64,000 nt of DNA from Desulforapulum autotrophicum HRM2 (GTDB taxonomy: Bacteria > Desulfobacterota > Desulfobacteria > Desulfobacterales > Desulfobacteraceae): positions 4,348,001 through 4,412,000 of the forward strand of contig NC_012108.1 of the NCBI RefSeq assembly GCF_000020365.1. Reading direction: 5' to 3'. This document shows, one piece after another, positions 52,932-62,172 of this stretch. Positions within the stretch are counted from its first letter, which is position 1, and every line of letters begins with the position of its first letter. The translations under genes were made by a program, and so were the position numbers. Below the pieces are notes generated by a model. That model did not search any database. It had not been told where the DNA came from and saw only the letters and a program-made list of their open reading frames with translations.

Positions 52932-54248
52932 ATGAAATCATCCTTGCACCCAATGTTATTAGTCCTGATCATCATTGGCATGATGGCTGTGCTAACAAAG
53001 TGTCAATCCGAATCAGTAGACAATCCTGCGGATCATCCAACTTCTGAAAGCACAACCGCCCTGCCCATGGAAATGGCCCTCACCCCGGAAGGTGAATATC
53101 CTCCGCCGGGTTTCGAAGGAAAAAAATGGGCCGACATTGTCAACATGGCCCGGGGCCAAACTGTGAACTGGTACATGTGGGGCGGTAGTCAAGACACCAA
53201 TACCTGGGTGACCGATTATGTGGCCCGTCAGTTGCGTGATCGCTACGGAGTCACCCTTAATGCCGTTTTCAGGAATATTGTCGACTCGGTAAGCCAAGTC
53301 AGGCAGGAACGCGCGGCGGGTCAGAACACGCACGGTGCTGTTGATCTGATCTGGATTAATGGTGAAAACTTCCAGGCCATGCGCGAAGAGCAATTGCTCT
53401 ACGGTCCCTGGTCTCTGTATTTGCCCAATACCGTTTTTGTCGATTGGCAGGACGAAATCATTGCCAGGGATTTCAGCCTTCCTGTGGATGGCTACGAATC
53501 ACCCTACGGCAAGGCGCAGATCGTATTTGCCTACAATCAAGCCAAGGTCGAATCGCCGCCCACAACCATTCCAGGCCTTTTTGAGTGGATCAAGGCCAAT
53601 CCCGGCAAATTTACCTATCCGGCCTTACCTGATTTCACCGGAACCGCCTTTGTTTGTCAAATTTGTTATTGGACGGCAGGCAGGTATGACGTTTTCCAGG
53701 CTGAATACGATCAATCCAAAGCAGATCAATATCTTCCAGCCTGTTATGAAGCCCTCAATGGGATCGAACCATTTTTATGGAATCAGGGAAAGACGTATCC
53801 CATATCTGCAACGGAGCAGGAAGAGTTGTTTAAAGCCGGGGAAATCTTTTTTGATATCGACTATCAAACCGCCAATACTTCCAAACGTGTCACCGGCGGC
53901 ATTTATCCGCCGCTAACGCGAACCTTTGTCTTTGAAAGCGGGACCCTGGCTAATACCCATTATGTGGCCATTCCTTACAACTCACCCCATAAGGCCGGGG
54001 CCATGGTTGTTGCCAACTTTCTTTTGTCCTTGGAAGCCCAGCTGGATAAAATCACTAAATGGGGCGACAGCCCCGCCGTGTCCCCCATGCTGCTGCCGAT
54101 GGAATGGCGGCAGAAATTCAACCAGCTGCCAAGGGGAGCAGCGACGCTACCCCCAGGTGTTCTGGCCGAACATCGTCTGCCAGAGCCGCGTCCAGAATGG
54201 ATTGAAGCCATCGAACGGGGTTGGTTACAACATGTTGCCAACGACTAA
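52932..54248 (+). CDS. YnjB-family ABC substrate-binding protein
   Basis: 438 residues. A hydrophobic N-terminal export signal ends near LTKCQSE, which is not a good lipobox. The mature part matches the YnjB group: NWYMWGGSQDTNTWVTDYVA, VDLIWINGENFQAM, YGKAQIVFAYN, FTYPALPDFTGTAFV and a C-terminal PEPRPEWIEAIERGW. YnjB proteins normally serve ABC importers of thiamine-like or unknown solutes, but no YnjC/YnjD permease or ATPase is present. The next gene, 21 bp away, is a sensor kinase with a periplasmic domain, so this protein may act as a ligand-binding partner of that sensor. Confidence 0.83.
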   Translation: MKSSLHPMLLVLIIIGMMAVLTKCQSESVDNPADHPTSESTTALPMEMALTPEGEYPPPGFEGKKWADIVNMARGQTVNWYMWGGSQDTNTWVTDYVARQLRDRYGVTLNAVFRNIVDSVSQVRQERAAGQNTHGAVDLIWINGENFQAMREEQLLYGPWSLYLPNTVFVDWQDEIIARDFSLPVDGYESPYGKAQIVFAYNQAKVESPPTTIPGLFEWIKANPGKFTYPALPDFTGTAFVCQICYWTAGRYDVFQAEYDQSKADQYLPACYEALNGIEPFLWNQGKTYPISATEQEELFKAGEIFFDIDYQTANTSKRVTGGIYPPLTRTFVFESGTLANTHYVAIPYNSPHKAGAMVVANFLLSLEAQLDKITKWGDSPAVSPMLLPMEWRQKFNQLPRGAATLPPGVLAEHRLPEPRPEWIEAIERGWLQHVAND

Positions 54249-54269
54249 CCAAGCTGCAGAGGAAGTCTA

Positions 54270-57200
54270 TTGAAACGTCCAATAGTTATCAATCTGAAGC
54301 TCAAAGCCATCCTCACTGCACTGGTCCTGGCCTTGACCCCATTGTTCATCCTGGCGGCACTGAATCTCTGGAGCGTCAGACAAAGCCTGACCGATGTTGC
54401 CAACCAAACCTTGACCATAGCAGCTGAGCAGACCGCCAACCGAATCGATCAATTTCTGCTCGAAAACCTGATGGAAATCAGGGCCGCAGGTCAGCTGAGC
54501 CCCTTTGCCGAATATTTAAAATTGTCACCGAAAAAGCGCCCCGGCAGTATGGAAGAGATCCGTGTCACAACGATTTTGCGCACGTTGAGCCGAAAAAATC
54601 TTTTTTTGCCGACACCCTGTGGCGTATTGGATGCTTCCGGTATCAATATTCTGGATACCAAATCCTGGCGTATGGGGGAAAATGAATCCCAGACAATCTA
54701 TTTCCAGACCCCCATTCAAACGGGCGCCCCCTACATCTCACCCATTCTTTTTCCTTCAAAAGTATCCCGTCAGGCATTCTTTTACGTCAGTGGACCGATA
54801 TTCAATGTTGCAGGTATTGTGGTGGGTGTGCTGCGCATGCAAGTAAGCATCGCCTTTCTGGAGGATTTTATTGCCAGCACTTCCGGACTTGCCGGTCCTG
54901 ATTCCTTTGGCCTGCTGCTGGATAAAAATCACCTCATCCTGGCCCACTCAAAGAATCAAGGAATGGTATTCAAAACCAGCCGCCCATTGAGTGAACAGTT
55001 GTTCGAGCAGTTGCAGTCTGCAGGCCAGCTTCCCCAGACCCTGCGGGGTGACCTGGCCATGGAGTTACCCACCCTTGAGAAAGCATTGCAGACGGACACC
55101 GGTTCAACCGTTTTTACTGCCGCTTTGACACCTGGCTCCAGCCAGTCGGATCAAGCCGTTTCTGTCGCCCTCGGCCAGGCCAATTGGCGGGTTGTTGTAG
55201 CTCAACCCCGGGACACTTTCCTCAAACCCATCGGCAAACAAATTAACAGCACACTATGGTTGGTCTGCGTCATTTCACTCATTGTGATAGCTGTTGCGAT
55301 AATGGTTGCCCACCAACTCACGCGGCCTATTCTCAACATGACCGACATCGCCCGGCAAATTGCCACCGGTGATCTGACCGTCCAGGTGCCGATCCCCAGC
55401 CATGACGAACTGGGTCTTCTGGCACAATCATTCAATGACATGACAGCTCAACTGCGCGATTTGATCGGATCATTACAAAGGAGTGAAGAGAAATACAGAC
55501 GATTGACAGAGAATGCCAAAGATATGATCTACCGGATGACCCTGCCTGAAGGCAAATATGAATATGTCAATTTGGCATCCGTTGATGTTTTTGGATATAC
55601 CCCGGACGAGTTTTATGCTTCTCCCCTGCTGATAAAGGAAATAATTCATCCAGACTGGAGAGACTATTTTAACGAGCAATGGGCCAATCTTTTAAATGGA
55701 AAAGCACCATTGTCCTACGAATACCAGATCGTCCATAAATCCGGTTCGATTAAATGGCTGTACCAGAGGAACCTGTTACTCCTCAACAAAAAGGGTGTGC
55801 CAATTGCATTGGAATCGATTGTGACAGATATCACCGAACGTAAGCTGGCAGAACAAAGCTTGATAGAATCACATGAAAGATTTCTGAAGATTTTAGATAG
55901 CATTGATGCGTCCATCTATGTGGCGGATATGAACAATTATGAAATCCTGTTCATGAATAAACACATGAAAGAAAGCTTTGATAAGGATCTCACAGGAAAA
56001 ATCTGCTGGGACGTTTTCAGGGGTGAGACCGGTCCCTGTCCACGTTGCACCAATGATAAATTGATAGATGAAAACGGGAAGCCCACGGACGTAGTCATCT
56101 GGCAGGATAAAAACCCCATAACCGAAAAATTTTATATCAACCATGACCGGGCGATTGAATGGACTGATGGTCGTATCGTAAGACTCCAAATAGCAACAGA
56201 CATCAGTGAATTAAAAAAACTTGAAGCTCAATTACAGCAAGCTCAAAAAATGGAGTCCATCGGTCGATTGGCAGGCGGCGTTGCCCATGATTATAACAAT
56301 TTGTCCAGTATCATCATCGGCTACGCTGAATTGGCTCTGGAGCAGGTAAAGCCGGAAGACCCTCTGCATGAAAACCTGGAACAAATTTTAACTGCTGCAA
56401 TGCGCTCGACGGATATTACCCGACAATTACTGGCTTTTGCACGCAAGCAAACGATTGCTCCCAAGGTGATAGACCTGAACGAGACCATTGAAAACATGCT
56501 GAATATGTTTCGGCGGCTGATCGGAGAAAACATTGATCTTGACTGGCTGCCTGGAGCAAAAATCTGGCAGGTCAAACTGGACCCCTCTCAAATTGATCAA
56601 ATCATGGCAAATCTTTGCGTTAATGCACGGGATGCGATAGCCGATGTGGGCAAGGTCATTGTGGAAACAAAAAATATCCGTTTCAATAAAGACGATTGCG
56701 ATAATCATGCTGATTTTGTTCCTGGAGAATATGTATCGCTTGCTGTCAGCGATAACGGCAGTGGAATAGAGACGGACATCCTGGAAAACATTTTTGAACC
56801 GTTTTTCACCACCAAAGACCTTGGCCGGGGGACTGGCCTTGGACTGTCCACCGTATACGGTATTGTCAAACAGAACAACGGATTTGTAAACGCCTGCAGT
56901 GAACCAGGGAAAGGAACTACCATCAGGATTTATCTACCCCGGCATGCAAGCCAGGTGGTTGAAACCGGTAATGACGATAATATAAAAAATTCGTTAAGCC
57001 GGGGGGAAATAATATTGCTTGTTGAGGATGAAAGTTCAATCTTGAAACTCGTGAAAAGAATACTTGAGAAATTAGGATACATTCTACTGGCCACCTCCAG
57101 TCCACTCGAGGCTCTAAATCTGGCCAAAAATCAATCCTTCAAGATTAATCTTTTAATAACGGATGTGGTCATGCCTGAAATGAACGGCAGGGTATTGTCC

Positions 57201-57374
57201 GAACAGATTAAAAGCATTTATCCTGATCTTAAAACCCTTTTTATGTCTGGTTATACAGCTGATGTCATCGCCCACCAGGGTATACTGGAGGACGATGTTT
57301 TTTTTATATCCAAACCTTTTTCAATAAAAGAAATAGCCGCCAAAGTAAGAGAGGTCTTGGATCCGTCACAATAG
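54270..57374 (+). CDS. Membrane hybrid sensor histidine kinase (Cache, HAMP, PAS, PAS)
   Basis: 1034 residues. Helix at about 12-34, periplasmic double-Cache-like domain to about 325, helix at about 328-347, HAMP at about 348-400 (HQLTRPILNMTDIARQIATG), PAS at about 403-525 and 535-645 (the second with GPCPRC). HisKA has His673 in GGVAHDYNN (Tyr for the usual Phe), then HATPase (SDNGSGIE, GRGTGLGLSTVYG) and a receiver with Asp965 and Lys1015. The start is TTG at 54270 with GAGG seven bases upstream. It is closely spaced behind the YnjB-like gene. Its kinase core resembles the 22710 protein, suggesting paralogy. Confidence 0.9.
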   Translation: MKRPIVINLKLKAILTALVLALTPLFILAALNLWSVRQSLTDVANQTLTIAAEQTANRIDQFLLENLMEIRAAGQLSPFAEYLKLSPKKRPGSMEEIRVTTILRTLSRKNLFLPTPCGVLDASGINILDTKSWRMGENESQTIYFQTPIQTGAPYISPILFPSKVSRQAFFYVSGPIFNVAGIVVGVLRMQVSIAFLEDFIASTSGLAGPDSFGLLLDKNHLILAHSKNQGMVFKTSRPLSEQLFEQLQSAGQLPQTLRGDLAMELPTLEKALQTDTGSTVFTAALTPGSSQSDQAVSVALGQANWRVVVAQPRDTFLKPIGKQINSTLWLVCVISLIVIAVAIMVAHQLTRPILNMTDIARQIATGDLTVQVPIPSHDELGLLAQSFNDMTAQLRDLIGSLQRSEEKYRRLTENAKDMIYRMTLPEGKYEYVNLASVDVFGYTPDEFYASPLLIKEIIHPDWRDYFNEQWANLLNGKAPLSYEYQIVHKSGSIKWLYQRNLLLLNKKGVPIALESIVTDITERKLAEQSLIESHERFLKILDSIDASIYVADMNNYEILFMNKHMKESFDKDLTGKICWDVFRGETGPCPRCTNDKLIDENGKPTDVVIWQDKNPITEKFYINHDRAIEWTDGRIVRLQIATDISELKKLEAQLQQAQKMESIGRLAGGVAHDYNNLSSIIIGYAELALEQVKPEDPLHENLEQILTAAMRSTDITRQLLAFARKQTIAPKVIDLNETIENMLNMFRRLIGENIDLDWLPGAKIWQVKLDPSQIDQIMANLCVNARDAIADVGKVIVETKNIRFNKDDCDNHADFVPGEYVSLAVSDNGSGIETDILENIFEPFFTTKDLGRGTGLGLSTVYGIVKQNNGFVNACSEPGKGTTIRIYLPRHASQVVETGNDDNIKNSLSRGEIILLVEDESSILKLVKRILEKLGYILLATSSPLEALNLAKNQSFKINLLITDVVMPEMNGRVLSEQIKSIYPDLKTLFMSGYTADVIAHQGILEDDVFFISKPFSIKEIAAKVREVLDPSQ

Positions 57375-57410
57375 TTCCTGCAGAATTCCTCATTGATAAA
57401 ATTTTCGGTC

Positions 57411-58751
57411 CTAGGCAATTTCCAGTTCTCTGGCCCATTTTTTAACCATGGCTATTAGCGTAAGTACCGGAGGCGAACCCGGTGAACGGGGAAAAACACT
57501 TGTATCACAAACATAAAGATTCTTAATCTTCAAGCTCTCAAAATTTTGATCAACAACGGTACCAATAGCTGCAGTACCCCCTGGATGTCCACCTATCATT
57601 GTGCTGATGGAAATAGTATCGGGCTCGCAACCAGCTTTTATCAGTATTCGCGTGCAAAGGTCATCTCCCTTTTTCATATTTCTCATATCATTATCGGTCA
57701 TTGGCTTTGACATTCTTCCCTTTGCATCAATCGACCCTTTATTTTCATCAGCAATCTTTGTAAACATGCCCATGGAATAGAGTCCTCTTTTCTTAAATTT
57801 CAAAATATTTTTAAAAAATGGCTTTATACGCATCATCTGAGAAAGCCAGGCCCCCTCACCTTTTACATTTCCTATCATAAAATGATCTGATTCTTCAAAG
57901 TCCTCGCATGCATGAGTGAATGTCATGGCTTTCCAAGGTCCTTTTTCTTTTGTAAAACCCACAACCACATCCATTGGATCCATGAAAAATGATTTGCCGG
58001 CCTCTTCAATTCCACTTTTCTGTAAAATAACCGGACTTCCCATACCACCTGCGGCCAGAATAATCATATCCGCATAAAGTTTTTCCGGAATATCTTTATT
58101 TCCAGAGACCCGAACTCCTATGGCTCTTTTTTTATCGTTATCCATAAGAACTTCTTCAACCCGAGTATTCATAATAAGGTCAATACCATTGGGCCATGCC
58201 ATTGCTTTTCTCACATAATCACGAGCAGTCCAGCGTGCATTGATAGAACAACCGGACATACAGGAATCACATTTTGGATTACAGCGTGATGGGTCAATAA
58301 ATTTTAGTTGCGGTAAAAAGTTGATGCCAAGCGTATCTGCGGCTTCCACAAGTCTCCGTGTTCCATTCCAGCCTTTCATAAACTCATTAGAGAAAGGTGC
58401 AAGCTTCAACTCATTGATGGTTTCCTGGATAGTGGGTTCGAGGTCCAAACCGAGGTCATCCTGAAACGACTTTGTCGGTCGAAAAGCATTACCGCTAAAA
58501 ACCGCTGAAGAACCACCAAGTGTCAAAGCACGATCAATAATAATTCCTTCTTTTGAACGTGAAAAGAAAAGATGTTTGTCATAGAGATTTTTATATGTAT
58601 GAAATACGCCTCGTCCTAATTGATCTTCAATCCCAGTTTCTATCATAAGAACTTTTTTGCCCCGCTTAACAAGTTCGAGGGCTGCTGTTGCACCAGAAGG
58701 TCCTGTGCCGACAATTATTACTTCCTGTCTCCTGTCCCTTTTTTTTGCCAT
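57411..58751 (-). CDS. GMC-family FAD oxidoreductase with four-cysteine motif
   Basis: 446 residues. FAD-binding VGTGPSGATAALELVKRGKK at the N-terminus and the C-terminal GGHPGGTAAIGTVVD and YVCDTSVFPRSPGSPPVLT match glucose-methanol-choline-type oxidoreductases. The unusual part is Cys157, Cys161, Cys164 and Cys168 (CNPKCDSCMSGC), spaced like ferredoxin-type ligands, so an iron-sulfur cluster is possible. Substrate unknown. AGGAG lies six bases before the ATG. A truncated relative lies directly upstream on the same strand. Confidence 0.82.
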   Translation of the reverse strand: MAKKRDRRQEVIIVGTGPSGATAALELVKRGKKVLMIETGIEDQLGRGVFHTYKNLYDKHLFFSRSKEGIIIDRALTLGGSSAVFSGNAFRPTKSFQDDLGLDLEPTIQETINELKLAPFSNEFMKGWNGTRRLVEAADTLGINFLPQLKFIDPSRCNPKCDSCMSGCSINARWTARDYVRKAMAWPNGIDLIMNTRVEEVLMDNDKKRAIGVRVSGNKDIPEKLYADMIILAAGGMGSPVILQKSGIEEAGKSFFMDPMDVVVGFTKEKGPWKAMTFTHACEDFEESDHFMIGNVKGEGAWLSQMMRIKPFFKNILKFKKRGLYSMGMFTKIADENKGSIDAKGRMSKPMTDNDMRNMKKGDDLCTRILIKAGCEPDTISISTMIGGHPGGTAAIGTVVDQNFESLKIKNLYVCDTSVFPRSPGSPPVLTLIAMVKKWARELEIA

Positions 58752-58789
58752 TTTATACTCCTATACATTGTCATCAGGGGGGTCACTTT

Positions 58790-59134
58790 TCAGTTAGAAA
58801 GGGGGCGAATTAAAGAATTTGGCGAAAAGACAACACTGCATCCCCCCTGGTTAACGGCCCTGCCGATGATCACCCCCTCCTTTGATCTTGGAGAAACCGC
58901 ATATTTATCGTAGATTCCATAGGATTTGATTTTACTTTTGGAAAGCTTATGACGCTTTCTTTTTTCAAGAAGAATCACATCTTTTCCGGCCCTGGCAAGC
59001 TCCCTTGCTACCGTCGCTCCACCGGGATCCGATCCCACAATCACATAATCGCTTGTCATCGTCTGCATGACATTCCCCTGTTTGAGTGCTGTCAACTTTA
59101 CCACCTTAGAAACTGTGTTCAGGAATGTCAACAA
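58790..59134 (-). pseudogene. Truncated GMC oxidoreductase relative
   Basis: 114 codons matching only the N-terminal FAD region of the neighbouring GMC enzyme: DYVIVGSDPGGATVARELAR, VILLEK, YDKYAVSPRSKEGVIIGRAV and NQGGCSVVFS. The third residue of the GxGxxG loop is Asp (GSDPGG), which should weaken FAD binding. The frame then stops. It is probably the left end of a second GMC gene lost by deletion, or a partial tandem duplication. Confidence 0.78.
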
Positions 59135-59140
59135 AAATAG

Positions 59141-59154
59141 AGCGAACGTTCGTT
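59141..59154. promoter_or_regulatory. TetR-like palindromic operator
   Basis: CGAACGTTCG is a perfect 10-bp palindrome at 59143-59152, a typical TetR half-site arrangement. It lies just upstream of the truncated GMC frame. No TetR gene was found in the window. Confidence 0.4.
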
Positions 59155-59826
59155 ACTTTAATTATTATGTGACCCAAACACCGACTGAAAAAGCCTACAG
59201 ACCATTTTGAATGCCTTCCAACCTCTTCCCTCCACAACCCCTTCAAAAAAAAATTCAAGAAAAATATGCAATGATTTATAAGCCCTAAGGGTTCACTCAA
59301 AAATAAATTACCAATTTTGGGGGTCAAGTCGCCTGCCCTGCAAGGCGTGAAAATCCAGGCATATCAGGAATACGCCGAATTTTCACAACGCGTCAGGACT
59401 GGATGAATTGGCCTCCAAAATTCCGGGTAGAAGTTATTTTTGAGTGGGCCCTTACCGTTGTTTCTCCTAATTATAATACTTACAGCACTGCTAAACTATT
59501 TTTTGAAGCCAAAACAGATCATAAAACACCTTGGAAAAGGCAGCGGGGCCAAAGGTTTTATGCGCTGATTGGCGGTATCATCAGCATCAGTCATGGGCCG
59601 ATGTATGCATGGTATGGTATGCTGCAGGATATGCGTTCTCGTGGACTCAAAGAATTCGTGATCAGCCCACCATTTACGTCTGTTCCAGAATCTGCCCTGA
59701 AAGTTGTCAGGCGTATTGAGTAAAAAGCCATTGCTTTGGATCGGAATTGATGTTTATATTTTCATTGGCCAAACCGTCTTTTTACCGAACTGCCAGCAGC
59801 CTGAAAAAGAATTGAGGAGGGAACTT
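59155..59826. other. Long intergenic region with palindrome and a weak frame
   Basis: 59349-59393 is an extragenic palindrome (GGCGTGAAAAT with ATTTTCAC...CGC) like those at 32872 and 33117. A 106-codon plus-strand frame at 59403-59723 begins inside this palindrome, has no clear ribosome site and no recognised domain; it may be a gene remnant. Confidence 0.4.
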
Positions 59827-60516
59827 ATGCCACTAGTTGAAGCCCAGGGGCTTGAAAAAACCTATCAGGCAGGGGAGATTGAGATCAAGGCCATCCGGGG
59901 GGTGGATTTCTCCATTGAACCGGCATCCTTTGTCGCCTTCATCGGTCCCTCAGGAAGCGGCAAATCTACCCTGCTCAACATGATCGGCTGCCTTGACCCG
60001 CCTACGGGGGGTACACTTACGGTGGCCGGTAAGGACGTCACCGACTTAAGCCGCCGGGAAGCTGCCCGTTTTCGAGGCGAACATATCGGTTTTATTTTTC
60101 AGGATTTCAACCTGATTCCAGTTCTCACGGTCTTTGAGAATGTGGAATATCCCCTGGTCATGGTCCAGGACTGGCCGAAACGGAAACGACGTGAAAAGGT
60201 CCAAAAACTCCTGCAGGCCGTGGGGGTGAGCGACCAAAGTAACAAATATCCAGGTCAGATCTCCGGCGGCCAAAAACAACGGGTAGCCATCGCCCGGGCC
60301 CTGGTAACCGGTGCCAAGCTGGTGCTGGCCGATGAACCCACCGCCAACCTGGACCGGAAAACCGCCAAGCGGATTATCGAGTTGATGCAGGGAATGCGGA
60401 CCGAGTTCGGCACCACCTTTATTTTTTCCACCCACGACCCAAGGGTGGTGGAAAACGTGGAAACCGTCTTCACCCTGGAAGACGGCAGACTGCAGGAGGA
60501 GGAAAATCATGGGTAA
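59827..60516 (+). CDS. LolD/MacB-type ABC transporter ATPase
   Basis: 229 residues from the ATG at 59827, preceded by GGAGG; an upstream frame to 59704 is discarded. Walker A GPSGSGKST, Q-loop IFQDFNLIPVLT, signature ISGGQKQRVAIARAL and Walker B LVLADEPTANLD followed by STHDPRV are complete. These ATPases power lipoprotein release or mechanotransmission through FtsX-type permeases. The stop overlaps the permease start by eight bases. Confidence 0.92.
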   Translation: MPLVEAQGLEKTYQAGEIEIKAIRGVDFSIEPASFVAFIGPSGSGKSTLLNMIGCLDPPTGGTLTVAGKDVTDLSRREAARFRGEHIGFIFQDFNLIPVLTVFENVEYPLVMVQDWPKRKRREKVQKLLQAVGVSDQSNKYPGQISGGQKQRVAIARALVTGAKLVLADEPTANLDRKTAKRIIELMQGMRTEFGTTFIFSTHDPRVVENVETVFTLEDGRLQEEENHG

Positions 60517-61753
60517 TATCATCAAGCTGGCCATCCGCAACCTGCAGCGTTATAAGCGGCGTACCATTCTGACCTCCGCCTTGATCACCCTGGGCGTGAT
60601 TGCCGTTCTGCTTTTCATTTCCGTGTCTGGATCATTCAAAGCAATGATGATAGCCCAGGTAACCGATTCCATGCTCGGCCATCTTCAGGTGCATCGTAAA
60701 GGATACCTGGCCTCCATGGACAGCCTGCCCCTGGATCTCAACCTCCAGGCCCCCCAGGCTGCCAGGGTAAAAAAGATTCTGGATGCCAGCAAGGCAGTTG
60801 AAGCTTATTCTCTGCGGATCAGGCTCGGCGCCATGTTCAGCAATTTTACCGAGACAACCAATATTCGCTTAAACGCCGTCAATCCAGAACAGGAGATGGC
60901 GACCGTACCCATGCTTGCTGAGCGTATCATCAAGGGCAGCAAGGAGGGGCTCCTGAAAAAAGGTGAAATTATCGTTCCCGAGCTCATTGCCAGGGGCATG
61001 AAAGTCGACGTCGGCGACACCATTGTCCTGGTAGCCACCAACAAGGACGGTTCGGTCAACGGGCAGCCTTTTGTGGTCCGCAGCATCCTGGAAGGAATTT
61101 CCGGCCCAGGCGGTCGGGACGGGGTAATCCATTTAAGCGATGCCAGAACGCTCTTGCGTATTGAGGATAATCAAATCAGTGAGATCGCCGTCCGCCTGAA
61201 GGATATGGACTTGATGACCCAGGTATTCGCAAGCCTGCAAAAACAACTCGGAGCCATTAAAAACAACATGGATAAACCGGTGTTCGAAGTACACACCTGG
61301 GAAAATCTATCACCTTTTTTCAATATCGCCCGCATGATTGACCTGATGACTTTATTTGTCAGGATCATGCTGGTGGCCATCGTCATGGTGAGCATCATGA
61401 ACGTTATGATCATGGCGGTCTACGAACGCATCAATGAAATCGGCACCATTGCCGCCATCGGTACCGTGCCCGGCAGAATTCTTTCCCTTTTTATGGTTGA
61501 AGGCTTCCTGCTCGGGGTATTCGGCACCTTCATCGGCGTGGTCATCAGCCTTGCGGCCATTGCCGGAATGAACGCAGCCCAAATCAGTTTTGATTTCGGC
61601 CGCCAGAAGGGGCTGCTGCTGACCCCGACTATTTCCCCAAGTGAAGTACTCACCGTTGCCGCCATTGTTATTGGAATCGCGGCCCTGGCCAGTCTGCAGC
61701 CGGCCTGGAAAGCGTCCAGGATGGACCCGATTACTGCCCTACGTCACGTTTAA
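60509..61753 (+). CDS. FtsX/MacB/LolE-type ABC permease
   Basis: 414 residues with the four-helix type VII ABC layout: helix 1 at about 18-40 (ILTSALITLGVIAVLLFISV), a periplasmic domain of about 230 residues, and three helices in the C-terminal third (MTLFVRIMLVAIVMVSIMNV, FLLGVFGTFIGVVISLAAIA, VLTVAAIVIGIAALASLQPA). It ends with the typical PAWKASRMDPITALRHV. It pairs with the upstream ATPase and probably moves lipoproteins or lipids out of the inner membrane. Confidence 0.9.
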   Translation: MGNIIKLAIRNLQRYKRRTILTSALITLGVIAVLLFISVSGSFKAMMIAQVTDSMLGHLQVHRKGYLASMDSLPLDLNLQAPQAARVKKILDASKAVEAYSLRIRLGAMFSNFTETTNIRLNAVNPEQEMATVPMLAERIIKGSKEGLLKKGEIIVPELIARGMKVDVGDTIVLVATNKDGSVNGQPFVVRSILEGISGPGGRDGVIHLSDARTLLRIEDNQISEIAVRLKDMDLMTQVFASLQKQLGAIKNNMDKPVFEVHTWENLSPFFNIARMIDLMTLFVRIMLVAIVMVSIMNVMIMAVYERINEIGTIAAIGTVPGRILSLFMVEGFLLGVFGTFIGVVISLAAIAGMNAAQISFDFGRQKGLLLTPTISPSEVLTVAAIVIGIAALASLQPAWKASRMDPITALRHV

Positions 61754-61770
61754 CTTTTAGGGAGAAACCC

Positions 61771-62172
61771 ATGAAAACCGCAAATCTTCAAATCATTGTG
61801 TTCTGTTTTGCATTCACCCTGGTTTCTGTTTTTACCACAAAGACATCGGCCGAAACCATGAAGATTGCCGTGGCCTCATCGGGCCAGACAAAGGGTGCAG
61901 CCATCAGCGAGCAGGCCGGGCGGGCCCCCTTTTTTCTGTTTTTTGATGACCGGGGTAATTTTCTCGAAAACATAGCAAATCCTGGTGGTGACCAGTCCCG
62001 CAACGCCGGGCCAGTCACTGCTTTATTCCTATCCGACCAGGGAGTGACCCTGGTTATCGCCGGAGAATTCGGCAACAAGATGATACGGGCCCTGGAGAAA
62101 CATCATATCCGCTATATCAAGAAAAAAGGAGTTGTTGACCATGCTGTGCAGACAATTATCCAAAACCGTTAG
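61771..62172 (+). CDS. Exported NifX/Di-Nase FeMo-co domain protein
   Basis: 133 residues. An N-terminal signal peptide (ANLQIIVFCFAFTLVSVFTT, cleavage near TSA-E) precedes a dinitrogenase iron-molybdenum cofactor domain: MKIAVASSGQTKGAAISEQA, GRAPFFLFFD, and VTLVIAGEFGNKMIRALEKH. Family members are usually cytoplasmic and bind metal clusters or cofactors; export is unusual. It lies 18 bp after the permease stop and overlaps the LolA-like gene, so it belongs to this export operon. A role as periplasmic carrier or sensor is inference only. Confidence 0.82.
   Translation: MKTANLQIIVFCFAFTLVSVFTTKTSAETMKIAVASSGQTKGAAISEQAGRAPFFLFFDDRGNFLENIANPGGDQSRNAGPVTALFLSDQGVTLVIAGEFGNKMIRALEKHHIRYIKKKGVVDHAVQTIIQNR

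Noticed and set aside
59403-59723. 106-codon plus-strand frame before the ABC operon
   Set aside because: It begins inside an extragenic palindrome, lacks a ribosome site and resembles no family I know.
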